Source: Chryseobacterium endalhagicum (GTDB taxonomy: Bacteria > Bacteroidota > Bacteroidia > Flavobacteriales > Weeksellaceae). Taken from it: DNA of 64,000 bases. The stretch lies in contig NZ_JAELVM010000001.1 of NCBI RefSeq assembly GCF_016745235.1, positions 1,377,856-1,441,855 of the forward strand. Direction: 5' to 3'. Under the pieces are notes generated by a model. That model was not told the origin of the DNA. It saw only the letters and a program-made list of their open reading frames with translations, and did no database searches. Both the position numbers and the translations under genes were made by a program. This document shows positions 54,901 to 64,000 of this stretch, in pieces. Numbering within the stretch: position 1 is the first letter of the stretch; every line of letters begins with the position of its first letter.

Positions 54901-57832
54901 TGTTCAGAATGAATTTGCCAATATTCATATTAAAAATGATGAAGAACCTTTAAAAATTGAGATGACTACTTTCCGGGATAAAGTAGAACCCAACTCAAAA
55001 GAAAAATGGAGCATTAAAATACTGGGAAAAAGCAATGAAAAAGTAGTGGCAGAAGTGCTGGCGGCCATGTATGACAAATCTCTCGACAAATTTGTCCCGA
55101 ATACCTACCGATTTGATAAATACTACATTCCATACAGTGTTATTGAAGATTATAATGTAGATAACTTCTTCGAATCTCTTTACTGGTATAAGAAAATCAA
55201 TTACATAAAAACTAAAGATGTTAACTTCCCGGAGTTCAGATGGTTTGATGATAATGTCTTTTATAATCTGCTGGCTAAATATGGTTTTACCACAGATACA
55301 GACGGTGATGGCGTTGATGATGCGCACGATGCATGTCCTACAGTTCCTGGATTGGAATCCTACAATGGCTGTCCGAAACCCAAATATTCAGTAGCCATGG
55401 AAGTAAGCAGTGAAGTAAGCAGAAAAAGAGGACGCTTTGAAGATGAAGAAGACAGCAGATTAGCAGATAACAAGAAAGAGAAACAGTCTGAAGATAAAAA
55501 AGAAGATCTGGATGATGTACAGGTCCGTAAAAACCTTAATGAAACAGCCTTTTTCTATCCTCAGCTGAGAACAGATAAAGAAGGCCGCGTGAGTTTTGAA
55601 TTCACCACTCCAGAAGCGCTTACCAAATGGAAGCTGATGTTTCTGGCGCATACCAAAGACGCGAGAAGTGCCGTTTTGGAAAAAGATATTGTTACCCAGA
55701 AAAAACTTTCCGTCAATCCAAACTATCCGCGTTTCCTAAGAGAAGGGGATGAGCTGAATTTCCAGACCAGAATATCCAATCTTACCGAAGAAGCTATGGC
55801 TGGTGCTGCCTCCTTACAGATCCTGAATGCGGAAACCAATGAAGATATCTCCTCACTATTCGGGATCACGTCATCTGTGCAGAATTTTAATGTGGGAGGA
55901 ACAGGAAACTCTGTGGTCAGCTGGAACATGAAGACCCCTTTCAATAAAGCATATTCAATCATCATTAAAGTGGTGGCAAAAGCAGGGAACTATTCCGACG
56001 GGGAACAGATTCCGGTAGCCGTACTTTCCAACAGGATGCTGCTCACGGATACCGTTCCGATTTTTGTAAAGGAAGGACAGACCAAAACATTTACATTGGA
56101 TAATTTAAAAAATAATACCTCAAGAACAGCTTCAAATTTCAGCAATACGCTGGAGCTTAAAACCAATCCGGTCTGGGAAATTATTTTTGCACTTCCTGAT
56201 CTGAGCCAGAATTTAAATATAACCTCTGATGAAATATTCAATACCTGGTTTTCAGATGTGGTGGGAACTGAGATTTTCAAAGCCAATCCAAGAATGAAAG
56301 CGGTTTTTGATGAATACAAAACTGCCGATCTCATGAAAAGCAATCTTGAAAAAAATCAGGAGCTGAAACAGGTTCTGCTGGAAGAAACCCCATGGGTACT
56401 GCAGGCTAAATCTGAAACCGAGATCATGAATAATATTTCAAGGCTTTTCGAAGTGAATGCCATGAAAAATTCAATCCATAAAGACTGGAACCTGCTGAGC
56501 CAATACCAGAACAGGGATGGAGGATTTCCGTGGCTTCCGGGTTACGACAGTTCGTATACCTGCTCATTGTACATCCTGAAAAATCTGGGCAAAATGAACG
56601 AATGGCTTAAAGACGGCATTTCAGAATACCAATCCGGCCAGAAAGCTATGATTTCCTCCCTGATCGGTTTTGTAGACTGGCAGCTGGAAAGATACTGGAA
56701 ACAGGAAGAGGATAATCCGTGGAGTAATTTCGCGTTGGATTATCTCGATGCCAGAAGGTATTGGGAAAAAGAATACCCTATTGAAGGAAAAGGAGCGGCA
56801 TTGAAAAATACAATCATCAGCCGGGCAGATAAATTCAGGGTAACGGATCTTACGTTCTTCGGAATCCACAGGGCGGCACTTATTTACGACAGTTACGGGC
56901 TTCAGAATACCTCTAAAAAGCTGATCAACTATCTGAAAGAAACTTCCGTATCCTCGGAAACCCAGGGTGTTTACTGGAAAAAGAACCTGAACGACTGGGG
57001 CTGGTATGAAAGCAAAGCCGTGAATCATGCAGGCGCCATAGAAGCTCTGAATAAAGTAGCTCCGAACGATATTGACTTCATTGAAGAATCCAAAGTATGG
57101 CTGGCTACTCAAAAAGAAGTAAATTCATGGGGGAATTCCAGAACTACGGCAGAGATCATTTACATCCTGATGAATTCAGGAAAATCATGGACGACCCCGG
57201 AAGCAGATAAGGCAAAAGTGATCTGGGGCGGAAAAGAAGTGGTGCCGCAGACCAAAACGACGGGCTATCTGAAACAGATCATTAAATCTGATAAGATCAA
57301 TCAAAGCCTTGCGGAAGTTACCGTTACAAAATCTGGTCCGGGAATTGCACAAGGTGGATTATTCTGGCAGTACTACGAAGATCTGGAAAATGTAAAATCT
57401 ACAGAGACCTATCTTTCGATGAACAGGGAATATTATAAAAAGATTAAAACCGAAAACGGGGAGCAGCTGCTGAAAATTACAGAAAACAGCCCGCTGACGG
57501 TAGGAGACAGGCTCACCGTAAGAATGATCCTGGATACGGACCGCCCGATGCAGTATGTACACCTGAAAGATATGAGGGCAGCCGGCCTGGAGCCTGTAGA
57601 TGTGCTGTCCGGGTATCAGTATAAAAATAATCTGGGCTATTACCAGGTGACCAAAGATGCTTCTACGAACTTCTTTATTTATTATATGCCAAAAGGGAAA
57701 TATGTATTTGAATATGACCTCGTATGTAATGCTTCAGGAAGCTTCTCAAGCGGTTTTGCGGTGATGCAGAATTATTATGCCCCTCAGATGAATGCCAGAA
57801 CAAAAGGAGACAAAATAGAAATAAGAAAATAA
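51950..57832 (+). CDS. alpha-2-macroglobulin-like protein with TSP3 calcium repeat, thioester lost
   Basis: 1960 aa. A signal peptide is at 1-22. The MG2 domain lies near 510-560 (FFLDREIFRPGQTVYFKAV) and more MG domains follow. Near residue 1117 a thrombospondin type-3/OmpA-like repeat (DTDGDGVDDAHDACP) is inserted, then an acidic Lys/Glu linker. The A2M core is NETAFFYPQLRTDKEGRVSFEF and ALTKWKLMFLAHTKDA. In the thioester domain the usual YPYECxEQ is replaced by DLSQNLNITSDEIFNTWF, so there is no reactive thioester. The C-terminus has the paired YxKT/PGPGIAQGGLFWQYYED region and VFEYDL. Probably a periplasmic or surface protease trap or structural protein. The next gene, 4 nt away, is a paralogue. 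Confidence 0.88.
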   Translation: MKNISKYVLLFFTFFSIFFSAQNFYEEQWLRVAEGYRNGEFKSNLPIILEIQKRAIKEKKAAEIIKSLKAEFVIYKETQDDPKNDYASVFFSKISNTEEELKKNDLLLFKVLEIEFFEGYYEKRKWDIQKRTDVDKGDVKEIESWTKLDFKNYYLKKFAELSAIDKKLKKIPLEIYKDAFDKDSDFDFFPTVYDWKVKKNIEFLNNSDIFTKDELADNQAAVLALYQNLIDFNIKNPKLYFQHQKLIYENKIKKDDQFTEKQIALVNSPVEGDYKILIVNSFANSLFRSKPDEANALIDKVKREYPGSKFLSNITYLENQVKTPVVQLFYEVHNQPEKPIQIVAQHKNADQFTIKIYALNNFKKDLQYLNHLDYAEYYKKIDKTLFRTDVFTLPTKKDFNNHTTALEMKALPKGLYICEYINGEDVSKFLFIVTSSRVIYNEKKDHILVSRENGTPMPNTRLLRYGFGDYSTVNETQLLIQTDNFARFPSEKAEYHSIPPYLIYDPVNNDFNMMEGAYEARSRDYPYPHTQFFLDREIFRPGQTVYFKAVSTVPDFEKRRDNIIINNEQEVTLYDANNQIISTQKFKTNAFGSYNGSFVLPKDKLNGKFRMEVYARYNSHQINDSKYFSVEEYKRPKFEITFDTIKKDYKYGETIELKGKVLTFSGIPLSNTKVSFELKNENIRQRYFWWYPVEQYSNENSILGEAKTNEKGEFIIKIDLKKDENTEGIQVHNYKVKTSATDINGETQSAETDVKVASVSHYLTADEINEATADEEVKIKVKSFNYNDIPLQKNYKVKLVQLKQPKRVLRNNFQNNIQDLPNISREEFMSKFPHDRYDKSEDRKNWEILKTVTERSQNDKELNLGMLKAGDYRLLIYNIEGKDTIKTQQDFGIWDKNGLGPDQFPFLKITAPKEEVKRGSQVTLYVYSAIPDAVVNVYWQDGQGQRKREEKKLTNGVLAYTFPVSQDKRIVKYNVQFVLAHYNDVQNEFANIHIKNDEEPLKIEMTTFRDKVEPNSKEKWSIKILGKSNEKVVAEVLAAMYDKSLDKFVPNTYRFDKYYIPYSVIEDYNVDNFFESLYWYKKINYIKTKDVNFPEFRWFDDNVFYNLLAKYGFTTDTDGDGVDDAHDACPTVPGLESYNGCPKPKYSVAMEVSSEVSRKRGRFEDEEDSRLADNKKEKQSEDKKEDLDDVQVRKNLNETAFFYPQLRTDKEGRVSFEFTTPEALTKWKLMFLAHTKDARSAVLEKDIVTQKKLSVNPNYPRFLREGDELNFQTRISNLTEEAMAGAASLQILNAETNEDISSLFGITSSVQNFNVGGTGNSVVSWNMKTPFNKAYSIIIKVVAKAGNYSDGEQIPVAVLSNRMLLTDTVPIFVKEGQTKTFTLDNLKNNTSRTASNFSNTLELKTNPVWEIIFALPDLSQNLNITSDEIFNTWFSDVVGTEIFKANPRMKAVFDEYKTADLMKSNLEKNQELKQVLLEETPWVLQAKSETEIMNNISRLFEVNAMKNSIHKDWNLLSQYQNRDGGFPWLPGYDSSYTCSLYILKNLGKMNEWLKDGISEYQSGQKAMISSLIGFVDWQLERYWKQEEDNPWSNFALDYLDARRYWEKEYPIEGKGAALKNTIISRADKFRVTDLTFFGIHRAALIYDSYGLQNTSKKLINYLKETSVSSETQGVYWKKNLNDWGWYESKAVNHAGAIEALNKVAPNDIDFIEESKVWLATQKEVNSWGNSRTTAEIIYILMNSGKSWTTPEADKAKVIWGGKEVVPQTKTTGYLKQIIKSDKINQSLAEVTVTKSGPGIAQGGLFWQYYEDLENVKSTETYLSMNREYYKKIKTENGEQLLKITENSPLTVGDRLTVRMILDTDRPMQYVHLKDMRAAGLEPVDVLSGYQYKNNLGYYQVTKDASTNFFIYYMPKGKYVFEYDLVCNASGSFSSGFAVMQNYYAPQMNARTKGDKIEIRK

Positions 57833-57836
57833 CAAT

Positions 57837-60800
57837 ATGAAAAATGTCAAACTGATTATGCTGTTTCTGTGCTTCGGGTTTTTTGCCCAGATGCATGCCC
57901 AGAAATACTACGACGACCAATGGAAAAAAGTGATTGAAAACAGTGCGAAAGGTGCTTATAAATCTAATCTTCCCATTATTTTAGACATACAAAACCACGC
58001 CATGAAAGAAAATAATGCCATCCAGCTTATCCGTTCCCTGAAGGCGGAGTTCAGCATTGTAAACCAAACGCAAGACGATGAGCAGAATGATTCTGCCTCT
58101 AAATTTTTCAAAAAGCTTCAGGAAGCAGATGCTAAGCTGAAAGGGGAAGAAAAACTGGTGTACCGTGTTCTTCTGAACGGTTTCTTTATGGACTACTACA
58201 ACCAGCATTCCTGGGAAATAGAATCGCGGACCAACATCAATGCGCAGGACCTGGCCCAGATTGAAACCTGGAGCAAACTCGATTTTAAAAATTATCTGAA
58301 GAAAAGCTATCAGGAACTGGATCAGCAGAAACCGGAAATGAAAAATATTTCCCTGGCGAAGTACAAAGATGTCTTTACGGATGTTAAGAATATTGCCTAT
58401 TTTCCTACTGTTTTTGAATGGTATTCCATGAAGAAGATCAGTTTTCTTTCTGAAAATAATCTTTTTACAAAAAATGAATTAACGGAAAACAGAATGCAGA
58501 TCATTGCTGTTTTTGACGAACTGATCGCCCGGAACACCGGAAATCCCAAGCTTTATTTTATGAAAGAGAAGCTGACGGAAAACTGTAATTACAATCAGTG
58601 CAAAGATAAGCTTGAACAGCTTCAAACCCTGCTGAAATCAGATATAGAAGGAGATTACAAGGTGATCATCATGGAAGATATCATGAATATACTGATTGAT
58701 AAAAAGAAGGTGAAAGAAGCACTTGCTATTGCGGATCAGGCCCAAAAACAGTATCCGAAATCTCCTTTCATTGAAAATATCAAAAACAAAGAAAACCAGA
58801 TCACCAATCCTTTTCTTTCGATTAAATACGAACAGCAGACCCAGAACAATCTGCCGATCCATTTTGTAGCCGAGCACAAAAATGTAACGGAATTTTCCCT
58901 GAATATCTACGAAGTAAAAGAAGACTTCACAACATTGCTGCAGTATATTCAGAACGCTTACAACAATACCTTTGGAAGGGTTAAAAAGAATCTGGTAAGA
59001 AAAGAAACCTTCCAGTTTGCTGATGCCAAAGACTATCAGAATCATTCCACTTCACTGGAGATCAAGCCGCTTCCTTCCGGAGTGTATGTAGTAGAGTATT
59101 CCGTGGCCGGAGCTGATGCTAAGGACTCTAATTCCAGACAGAATTTTTATTTCCTGGTTTCCGGAAACCGTGTCATCTATCAGACTAAAACCGATAGAAA
59201 CCAGCTTTCCAATGCCATGAAACTGGTCAGCAGTGAAAACGGAAAACCTGCAGCCAACGAAAGTCTTACTTTCTATGAATTTGTTGCCAATAAATCATTA
59301 AGCAAAATAGACGGTAAAACAGATGCGAACGGTATTTTTAAATTCCCGTCCACAGCCAGCAATGAATACTACAGAACCTTCCTGATCCGCCAGCCAAAGA
59401 CCAATGATTTCCAGATCATGCAGGTGTACGGCAACAGCGGAAATGCAGAAGCTTATAATCCCAACAAACAGACCCGCACTCTGGCGCAGATCTTTACAGA
59501 CAGAGGGATTTACAGACCGGGACAAACCGTGTATTTCAAAGTGATCAATACAAAGATCGATAAAGAAATTGAAGCCACAACGGCAGGTTTAAAACAGAAA
59601 ATCACTTTACAGGATGCCAATGGGCAGGATGTTTCTTCCCAGGATTTTACAACCAATGAGTTTGGCTCTTACCACGGAAGCTTCATTCTTCCGAAAGGCC
59701 AGCTGAACGGTGTTTTCTATTTGAGAACCGGCGACGGATCCAACGGCTACAAAGACATCAGGGTAGAAGAATACAAAAGACCTAAGTTTGAAGTCACTTT
59801 CGATCCTGTAAAAGAGGAATACAAATACGGCCAGACCATCGAGCTGAAAGGAAAAGCGACTATGTTTTCCGGGGTAGCTTTAAGCAATACAACGGTTAAT
59901 TACGAGATTAAAAAACACAACATCAGATGGAGATATTTCTGGTGGTATCCAAATGATAACAGCAACGAAAACTCTGTTCTTGGCGAAGCTAAAACCAATG
60001 AGAAAGGAGAATTTGTGATCCGTCTTGATCTTAAAAAAGATGAAAAGCTGGAAGGCATCCAGATTGATAATTATGAGATCAATGCTTCGGTAACGGATAT
60101 CAACGGGGAAACACAGTCTGCCAATACGAATTTAAAAGTAGCGTCAGTTTCACATTACATTAAAGCCGAAGAAATTAAAAATACCTTCAGTGACGAAAAT
60201 GTAAAACTAAAAGTGGAAACCCTGAATTATAACGAACAGGATCTTAAAAAATCCTATACGGTAAAGCTTTCCAGACTGAATGTTCCGGACAGGATCTTCA
60301 GAGATAATTTTACAGAAGACGTTCAGGATCTGCCTAAATTTTCCAAAGAAGAGTTCATCAGTAAATTCCCGCATGATTTCTTTGATAAAAATGACAGGCC
60401 TCAAAACCTTAAGGCAGAAAAAGTACTGTTTGAGAAACAGCAGCAGTCAGCAGCTCAGCTGGATCTCGGAAAACTGGATGCAGGCGATTATCAGCTGGAA
60501 ATGTTTAATATCGAAGGAAAAGACACCATAAAATCTTCCCAGAATTTCAGTATCTGGGATAAAGGTTCTTTAAAACCTTCACAGAAAACCTTCCTGACCG
60601 TTATTGAGCCTAAAACAGAGTTTGCAAGAGGGGAGAAGGCGAAAATTTACGTCTATTCCGCAATTCCGGACGCGCTGGTGAATGTATTTGTGCAGGATGG
60701 TTCAGGAAATACCGTTTCAGAAGTACATCAGCTTAAAAAAGGAGTCCTTGAATACACCACGGATGTTCCTAAAGATAAAGCAGTACCCGCCCTGAATATT

Positions 60801-63734
60801 CAGTTCCAGATCGCAGCATTCAATGATGTGCAGACCCGGTCTGTGACTTTAAAAATAAAAAATACGGAGCAGCCTTTAAAAATTGAAACCGTTACCTTCA
60901 GAGATAAGCTTGAACCGAATTCAAAAGAAAAATGGACGGTAAAAGTTTCAGGAAGCGAAAAAGAAAAAATAAATGCTGAAGTACTGGCCAATATGTACGA
61001 TATGTCTCTGGATCAGTTTGCAGCGAATACGTTCAATTGGCAGAATTTATATGCACCGTATGCTATCGTAACGTCTTATGATATCAGACAGTCTCTGCTT
61101 CGCCAGTATTATCAGAAAAGATTGAAATATTACAACGGAGCTTATGTAGATATCCCGAACTTCAACTGGTTTGATGGTGATTATTACAGTTATGGATTAG
61201 GAGGAAGAGTGGCCGGATTACAGATTGAAAATATGGCGGCATCACCTCCGTCTCCTATTGCAAAACAATCTTCGGCAGAGGAAGTTGTCATGACAGGAGG
61301 ATATTCAAAAAAAGCTAATATGCGTTATGATGTAGCTTCGGCAGCAAGAGCAAAAGGACAGGAGCAGGAAGCTGATGCAAACGGTGGTGCTGATGAAAAA
61401 GCAGAAGATCTTGAAAAAGTTCCCGTACGCCAGAACCTGAACGAAACTGCATTCTTCTATCCCGACTTGAAAACAGATGCAGAAGGAAATGTAAACTTCG
61501 AATTCACTTCTCCCGAAGCGCTGACGAAATGGAAGCTGATGTTCCTGGCTCACACCAAAGATGCCAGAGCAGCCGTACTGGAAAAACAGGTGGTGACGCA
61601 GAAAGAATTCTCTGTAACACCAAATTATCCGAGATTTTTAAGAGAAGGCGATGAATTGAATCTTCAGTCAAAACTATCCAATCTTACCGATAAAAAACTA
61701 AGCGGTTCTGCTGAACTTCAGATCCTGGATGCCTTTACGAATGAAAATATTTCTTCCAAATTCGGGATCAGTGCAGGAACCCAGAATTTTGATTTAAATG
61801 AAAAAGGAAATAGCGCCCTGACATGGAAGCTGAAAGTTCCAAATAATGTGTCTTCCATTATTTTAAAAGTGGTGGCGAAAGCCGGTGCTTATTCAGATGG
61901 AGAACAGCAGGCGGTTGCCGTACTTCCGAACAGAATGCTCGTTACCGATGCAGTCCCTGTTTTTGTGAAAGAAGGTGAAACGAAGACTTTTGTTTTGGAT
62001 AATCTTAAAAATTCAAGTTCTACAACGATCACTAACGTTTCGAATACTTTGGAACTGACCACCAATCCGATCTGGGAAATTATGTTCGCGCTGCCAAGTC
62101 TGAAAAATGACCAGAATAATTCTGCCGATGTGATCTTCAATAAATGGTTTGCCGATGTACTGGCTTCCGAAGTTTTCAGAGCCAATCCGAAAATGAAGAC
62201 TGTGTTTGAAGAATACCAGAATAAAGGATTATTGAATTCAAATCTTGAGAAAAACCAGGAGCTGAAACAGCTTTTACTGGAAGAAACACCTTGGGTGCTT
62301 GAGAGCAAAAATGAAGGCGAACAGATGCAGAAACTGGCTCTATTATTTGATGCCAACACCATGAGAAATTCGATCAGGCAGGATTGGGACGATCTTAAGA
62401 AACTACAGAATCCGGACGGCGGCTTTTCATGGTATCCGGGATATCCAAGTTCTTACGGAACTTCTCTTTACATCCTTAAAAACTTAGGGAAAATCAATAC
62501 CTGGCTGAAAGATAATGCAAAAGAATATCAAGGTTCAGAACAGCAGGAGCTGGTAACAAAACTGGTTCAGTATGTAGACAACGAGATTGATAAATACTGG
62601 GATGTGAAAAAAGGAAACATCTGGAACGACTGGACCATCGATTATCTCGATACCCGAAACTACTGGGAAAAACAATATGCTTTAAAAGGAAAAGGAGCCA
62701 CATTGAAAACTCTGGTAAAACAGAAAGCGAAAACAGCGAAGATCACAGATTTTACCTTCTTCGGGCTTCACCGTATGGCTTTACTGACGAATGATTACGG
62801 ATTGAAAGACGTTTCAGATAAATTAATGAACTACCTGAAAGAAACCTCTGCCGATACCAAAACACAGGGCGTTTACTGGAAACAGAACCTGAACGACTGG
62901 GGCTGGTTCGGGTCCAAAGTCGTGAATCATGCAGGAGCTTTGGAAGCTTTCAACAAACTGAAATCCAATGATCAGAAATTCATTGAAGACATGAAGATCT
63001 GGCTGATCACGCAAAAAGAAGTGAACTCATGGGGAAGCTCAAGAGGAACCTCAGAAGTGATTTTCACAATTCTGAATTCAGGAAAATCATGGACCAGCGC
63101 CGAAAGTGATAAAGCAACCATTGTTTGGGGCGGAAAAGAATTAACTCCTCAAACCCAGGCGACCGGTTATGTGAAATCAACCGTGAAAACAGATCTGGTA
63201 GACAAAAACTTAGGAACAGTTACCATTACCAAACCAGGTCCTGGAATCGTACAGGGAGGACTGTTCTGGCAGTATTATGAGGATCTGGATAAAATCAAAT
63301 CTTCAGAAAACTATATCTCGATCACCAAAGAGCTTTATAAAAAAGTGAAAACGGTAAACGGTGAGGAACTTCAGAAAATTTCTGCGGATACACCTTTAAA
63401 AGTTGGTGATAAAGTAACTGTAAGAATGATCCTGAATACAGACAGAGCTATGGAATTCATTCACATTAAAGATATGCGTGCTGCAGGATTTGAGCCTGCA
63501 GATGTACTGTCCGGTTACCAGTGGAAAAACAGCTTAGGCTATTACCAGTCTACGAAAGATGCTTCCACGAATTTCTATATCCAGTACATGCCAAAAGGGA
63601 AATATGTCTTTGAATATGACCTTGTTTCCAATGCGGCAGGGAAGTTCTCCAACGGGATCACTACCATGCAGAATTACTATGCACCGCAGATGAATGCCCA
63701 TACAAAAGGAAGTAACGTAACAATTTCAGATTAA
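57837..63734 (+). CDS. alpha-2-macroglobulin-like protein, tandem paralogue
   Basis: 1965 aa with a signal peptide (1-21, ending MHAQ). The domain order is the same as in the preceding gene and the identity is high throughout, for example IFTDRGIYRPGQTVYFKVI, NETAFFYPDLKTDAEG and ALTKWKLMFLAHTKDARAAV. The divergent point is the central linker: instead of the TSP3 repeat it carries SSAEEVVMTGGYSKKA near residue 1145, resembling the EEVVVTGY start of SusC-type plugs. The thioester motif is lost here too (SLKNDQNNSADVIFNKWF). The 4-nt gap shows an operon. The pair arose by tandem duplication followed by linker exchange. Confidence 0.88.
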   Translation: MKNVKLIMLFLCFGFFAQMHAQKYYDDQWKKVIENSAKGAYKSNLPIILDIQNHAMKENNAIQLIRSLKAEFSIVNQTQDDEQNDSASKFFKKLQEADAKLKGEEKLVYRVLLNGFFMDYYNQHSWEIESRTNINAQDLAQIETWSKLDFKNYLKKSYQELDQQKPEMKNISLAKYKDVFTDVKNIAYFPTVFEWYSMKKISFLSENNLFTKNELTENRMQIIAVFDELIARNTGNPKLYFMKEKLTENCNYNQCKDKLEQLQTLLKSDIEGDYKVIIMEDIMNILIDKKKVKEALAIADQAQKQYPKSPFIENIKNKENQITNPFLSIKYEQQTQNNLPIHFVAEHKNVTEFSLNIYEVKEDFTTLLQYIQNAYNNTFGRVKKNLVRKETFQFADAKDYQNHSTSLEIKPLPSGVYVVEYSVAGADAKDSNSRQNFYFLVSGNRVIYQTKTDRNQLSNAMKLVSSENGKPAANESLTFYEFVANKSLSKIDGKTDANGIFKFPSTASNEYYRTFLIRQPKTNDFQIMQVYGNSGNAEAYNPNKQTRTLAQIFTDRGIYRPGQTVYFKVINTKIDKEIEATTAGLKQKITLQDANGQDVSSQDFTTNEFGSYHGSFILPKGQLNGVFYLRTGDGSNGYKDIRVEEYKRPKFEVTFDPVKEEYKYGQTIELKGKATMFSGVALSNTTVNYEIKKHNIRWRYFWWYPNDNSNENSVLGEAKTNEKGEFVIRLDLKKDEKLEGIQIDNYEINASVTDINGETQSANTNLKVASVSHYIKAEEIKNTFSDENVKLKVETLNYNEQDLKKSYTVKLSRLNVPDRIFRDNFTEDVQDLPKFSKEEFISKFPHDFFDKNDRPQNLKAEKVLFEKQQQSAAQLDLGKLDAGDYQLEMFNIEGKDTIKSSQNFSIWDKGSLKPSQKTFLTVIEPKTEFARGEKAKIYVYSAIPDALVNVFVQDGSGNTVSEVHQLKKGVLEYTTDVPKDKAVPALNIQFQIAAFNDVQTRSVTLKIKNTEQPLKIETVTFRDKLEPNSKEKWTVKVSGSEKEKINAEVLANMYDMSLDQFAANTFNWQNLYAPYAIVTSYDIRQSLLRQYYQKRLKYYNGAYVDIPNFNWFDGDYYSYGLGGRVAGLQIENMAASPPSPIAKQSSAEEVVMTGGYSKKANMRYDVASAARAKGQEQEADANGGADEKAEDLEKVPVRQNLNETAFFYPDLKTDAEGNVNFEFTSPEALTKWKLMFLAHTKDARAAVLEKQVVTQKEFSVTPNYPRFLREGDELNLQSKLSNLTDKKLSGSAELQILDAFTNENISSKFGISAGTQNFDLNEKGNSALTWKLKVPNNVSSIILKVVAKAGAYSDGEQQAVAVLPNRMLVTDAVPVFVKEGETKTFVLDNLKNSSSTTITNVSNTLELTTNPIWEIMFALPSLKNDQNNSADVIFNKWFADVLASEVFRANPKMKTVFEEYQNKGLLNSNLEKNQELKQLLLEETPWVLESKNEGEQMQKLALLFDANTMRNSIRQDWDDLKKLQNPDGGFSWYPGYPSSYGTSLYILKNLGKINTWLKDNAKEYQGSEQQELVTKLVQYVDNEIDKYWDVKKGNIWNDWTIDYLDTRNYWEKQYALKGKGATLKTLVKQKAKTAKITDFTFFGLHRMALLTNDYGLKDVSDKLMNYLKETSADTKTQGVYWKQNLNDWGWFGSKVVNHAGALEAFNKLKSNDQKFIEDMKIWLITQKEVNSWGSSRGTSEVIFTILNSGKSWTSAESDKATIVWGGKELTPQTQATGYVKSTVKTDLVDKNLGTVTITKPGPGIVQGGLFWQYYEDLDKIKSSENYISITKELYKKVKTVNGEELQKISADTPLKVGDKVTVRMILNTDRAMEFIHIKDMRAAGFEPADVLSGYQWKNSLGYYQSTKDASTNFYIQYMPKGKYVFEYDLVSNAAGKFSNGITTMQNYYAPQMNAHTKGSNVTISD

Positions 63735-63751
63735 TTTATAAAAGCAAATAC

Positions 63752-63783
63752 AAAAGCTGTAGTAACTTCTTACTGCAGCTTTT
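63752..63783 (+). terminator. rho-independent terminator of the A2M operon
   Basis: AAAAGCTGTAGTAA/TTACTGCAGCTTTT, 13 of 14 positions pairing plus one G-U, with a CTTC tetraloop followed by T. Confidence 0.9.
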
Positions 63784-63838
63784 TTTGTTCTGAATGTAAA
63801 ATTTTTACAGCAAGTTTCTATAAAACTAAACAAATGTT

Positions 63839-63846
63839 TAACTTTG
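63839..63846 (+). promoter_or_regulatory. -7 box of the ecotin-like gene
   Basis: TAACTTTG is an exact TAnnTTTG match 44 nt before the ATG at 63891. Confidence 0.55.
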
Positions 63847-63890
63847 GAATGGTTTTTGAGAGTATCAGTGAAATTTTAAAAACAAACAAA

Positions 63891-64000
63891 ATGAGATTTT
63901 CAAAAACTTTAATGACAGGACTGATCATGTTGGCAGGTGTAAATGCTTTCGCACAAAAGAAGGCAGAAAAGTTTGAGAAGCTGGAGATTGAAATGTTCCC
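63891..64000 (+). CDS. secreted protein, possibly ecotin-like protease inhibitor (cut by window end)
   Basis: Only the first 36 codons are present. The signal peptide MRFSKTLMTGLIML...NAFAQ is followed by KKAEKFEKLEIEMFP. A short acidic helix-like start leading into EIxMFP/PYP is how ecotins begin, and ecotin would fit beside protease-trap-like A2M genes. The fragment is too short for more than a guess. Confidence 0.4.
   Translation, partial: MRFSKTLMTGLIMLAGVNAFAQKKAEKFEKLEIEMF

Overview
The window comes from a Flavobacteriales bacterium, most probably Chryseobacterium or a close relative in the Weeksellaceae. The evidence is low GC, Bacteroidota-type promoters (TAnnTTTG -7 boxes instead of Shine-Dalgarno-rich starts), a type IX secretion (T9SS) cargo protein, the DUF721/recF neighbourhood, a pair of thioester-less alpha-2-macroglobulin giants, LytS/LytTR regulators and a six-cysteine GG-leader-like peptide. 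No taxonomic search could be run, so the genus is an inference.

Layout. 1-4150: a Qat anti-phage operon on the minus strand (qatA, qatB, and qatC cut by the left edge; qatD presumably lies outside), with a small HTH regulator behind a perfect TTACGG/CCGTAA palindrome. 4189-5385: an unrecognised gene and three tandem ~178-bp repeats. 5386-20323: ordinary chromosome, comprising a secreted MG2/plug-like protein, a serine hydrolase, a LytS/LytTR pair, a PIG-L deacetylase / 34-aa membrane peptide / sodium-solute symporter / DUF2911 operon, a beta-barrel protein, a TTG-started AraC membrane regulator, and a divergent SDR/HxlR pair. 20324-25600: a decayed zone around one T9SS gene, with rteC and serine-recombinase remnants, several copies of a decayed protein tail, and a membrane protein ending in 17 Asn encoded by a (GTT)17 microsatellite.

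25600-44620 is a defence island. It holds a 589-aa protein with a HEPN-like Rx4H motif; a divergent Septu-like RecF-type ATPase (split by a frameshift) with an HNH nuclease; a 1947-aa Avs-like protein (Cap4-type nuclease plus STAND NTPase plus helical repeats); an unrecognised 420-aa protein; and a Hachiman-like nuclease/Ski2-like helicase pair. It ends with a large serine recombinase overlapping a 54-aa partner gene, next to tRNA-Arg(ACG).

44811-64000 returns to core genome: a lipoprotein of the BtuF type, mtgA, a SpecificRecomb-family membrane protein, a bacteriocin-like peptide, DUF721, a four-helix-bundle gene bracketed by GC-rich repeats, recF carrying an in-frame REP element, a UbiA-like membrane protein, two ~1960-aa alpha-2-macroglobulin paralogues in an operon, and the start of an ecotin-like gene.

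Most interesting observation: the promoters of qatA, the HEPN-like gene and the Avs-like gene, spread over 33 kb, each carry TTACGG-N4-CC(G/T)T placed 19-21 nt upstream of a TAnnTTTG-like -7 box, in the place of the -33 element. The same half-sites form the palindrome in front of the small HTH gene next to qat. This suggests one regulator controlling several unrelated defence systems.
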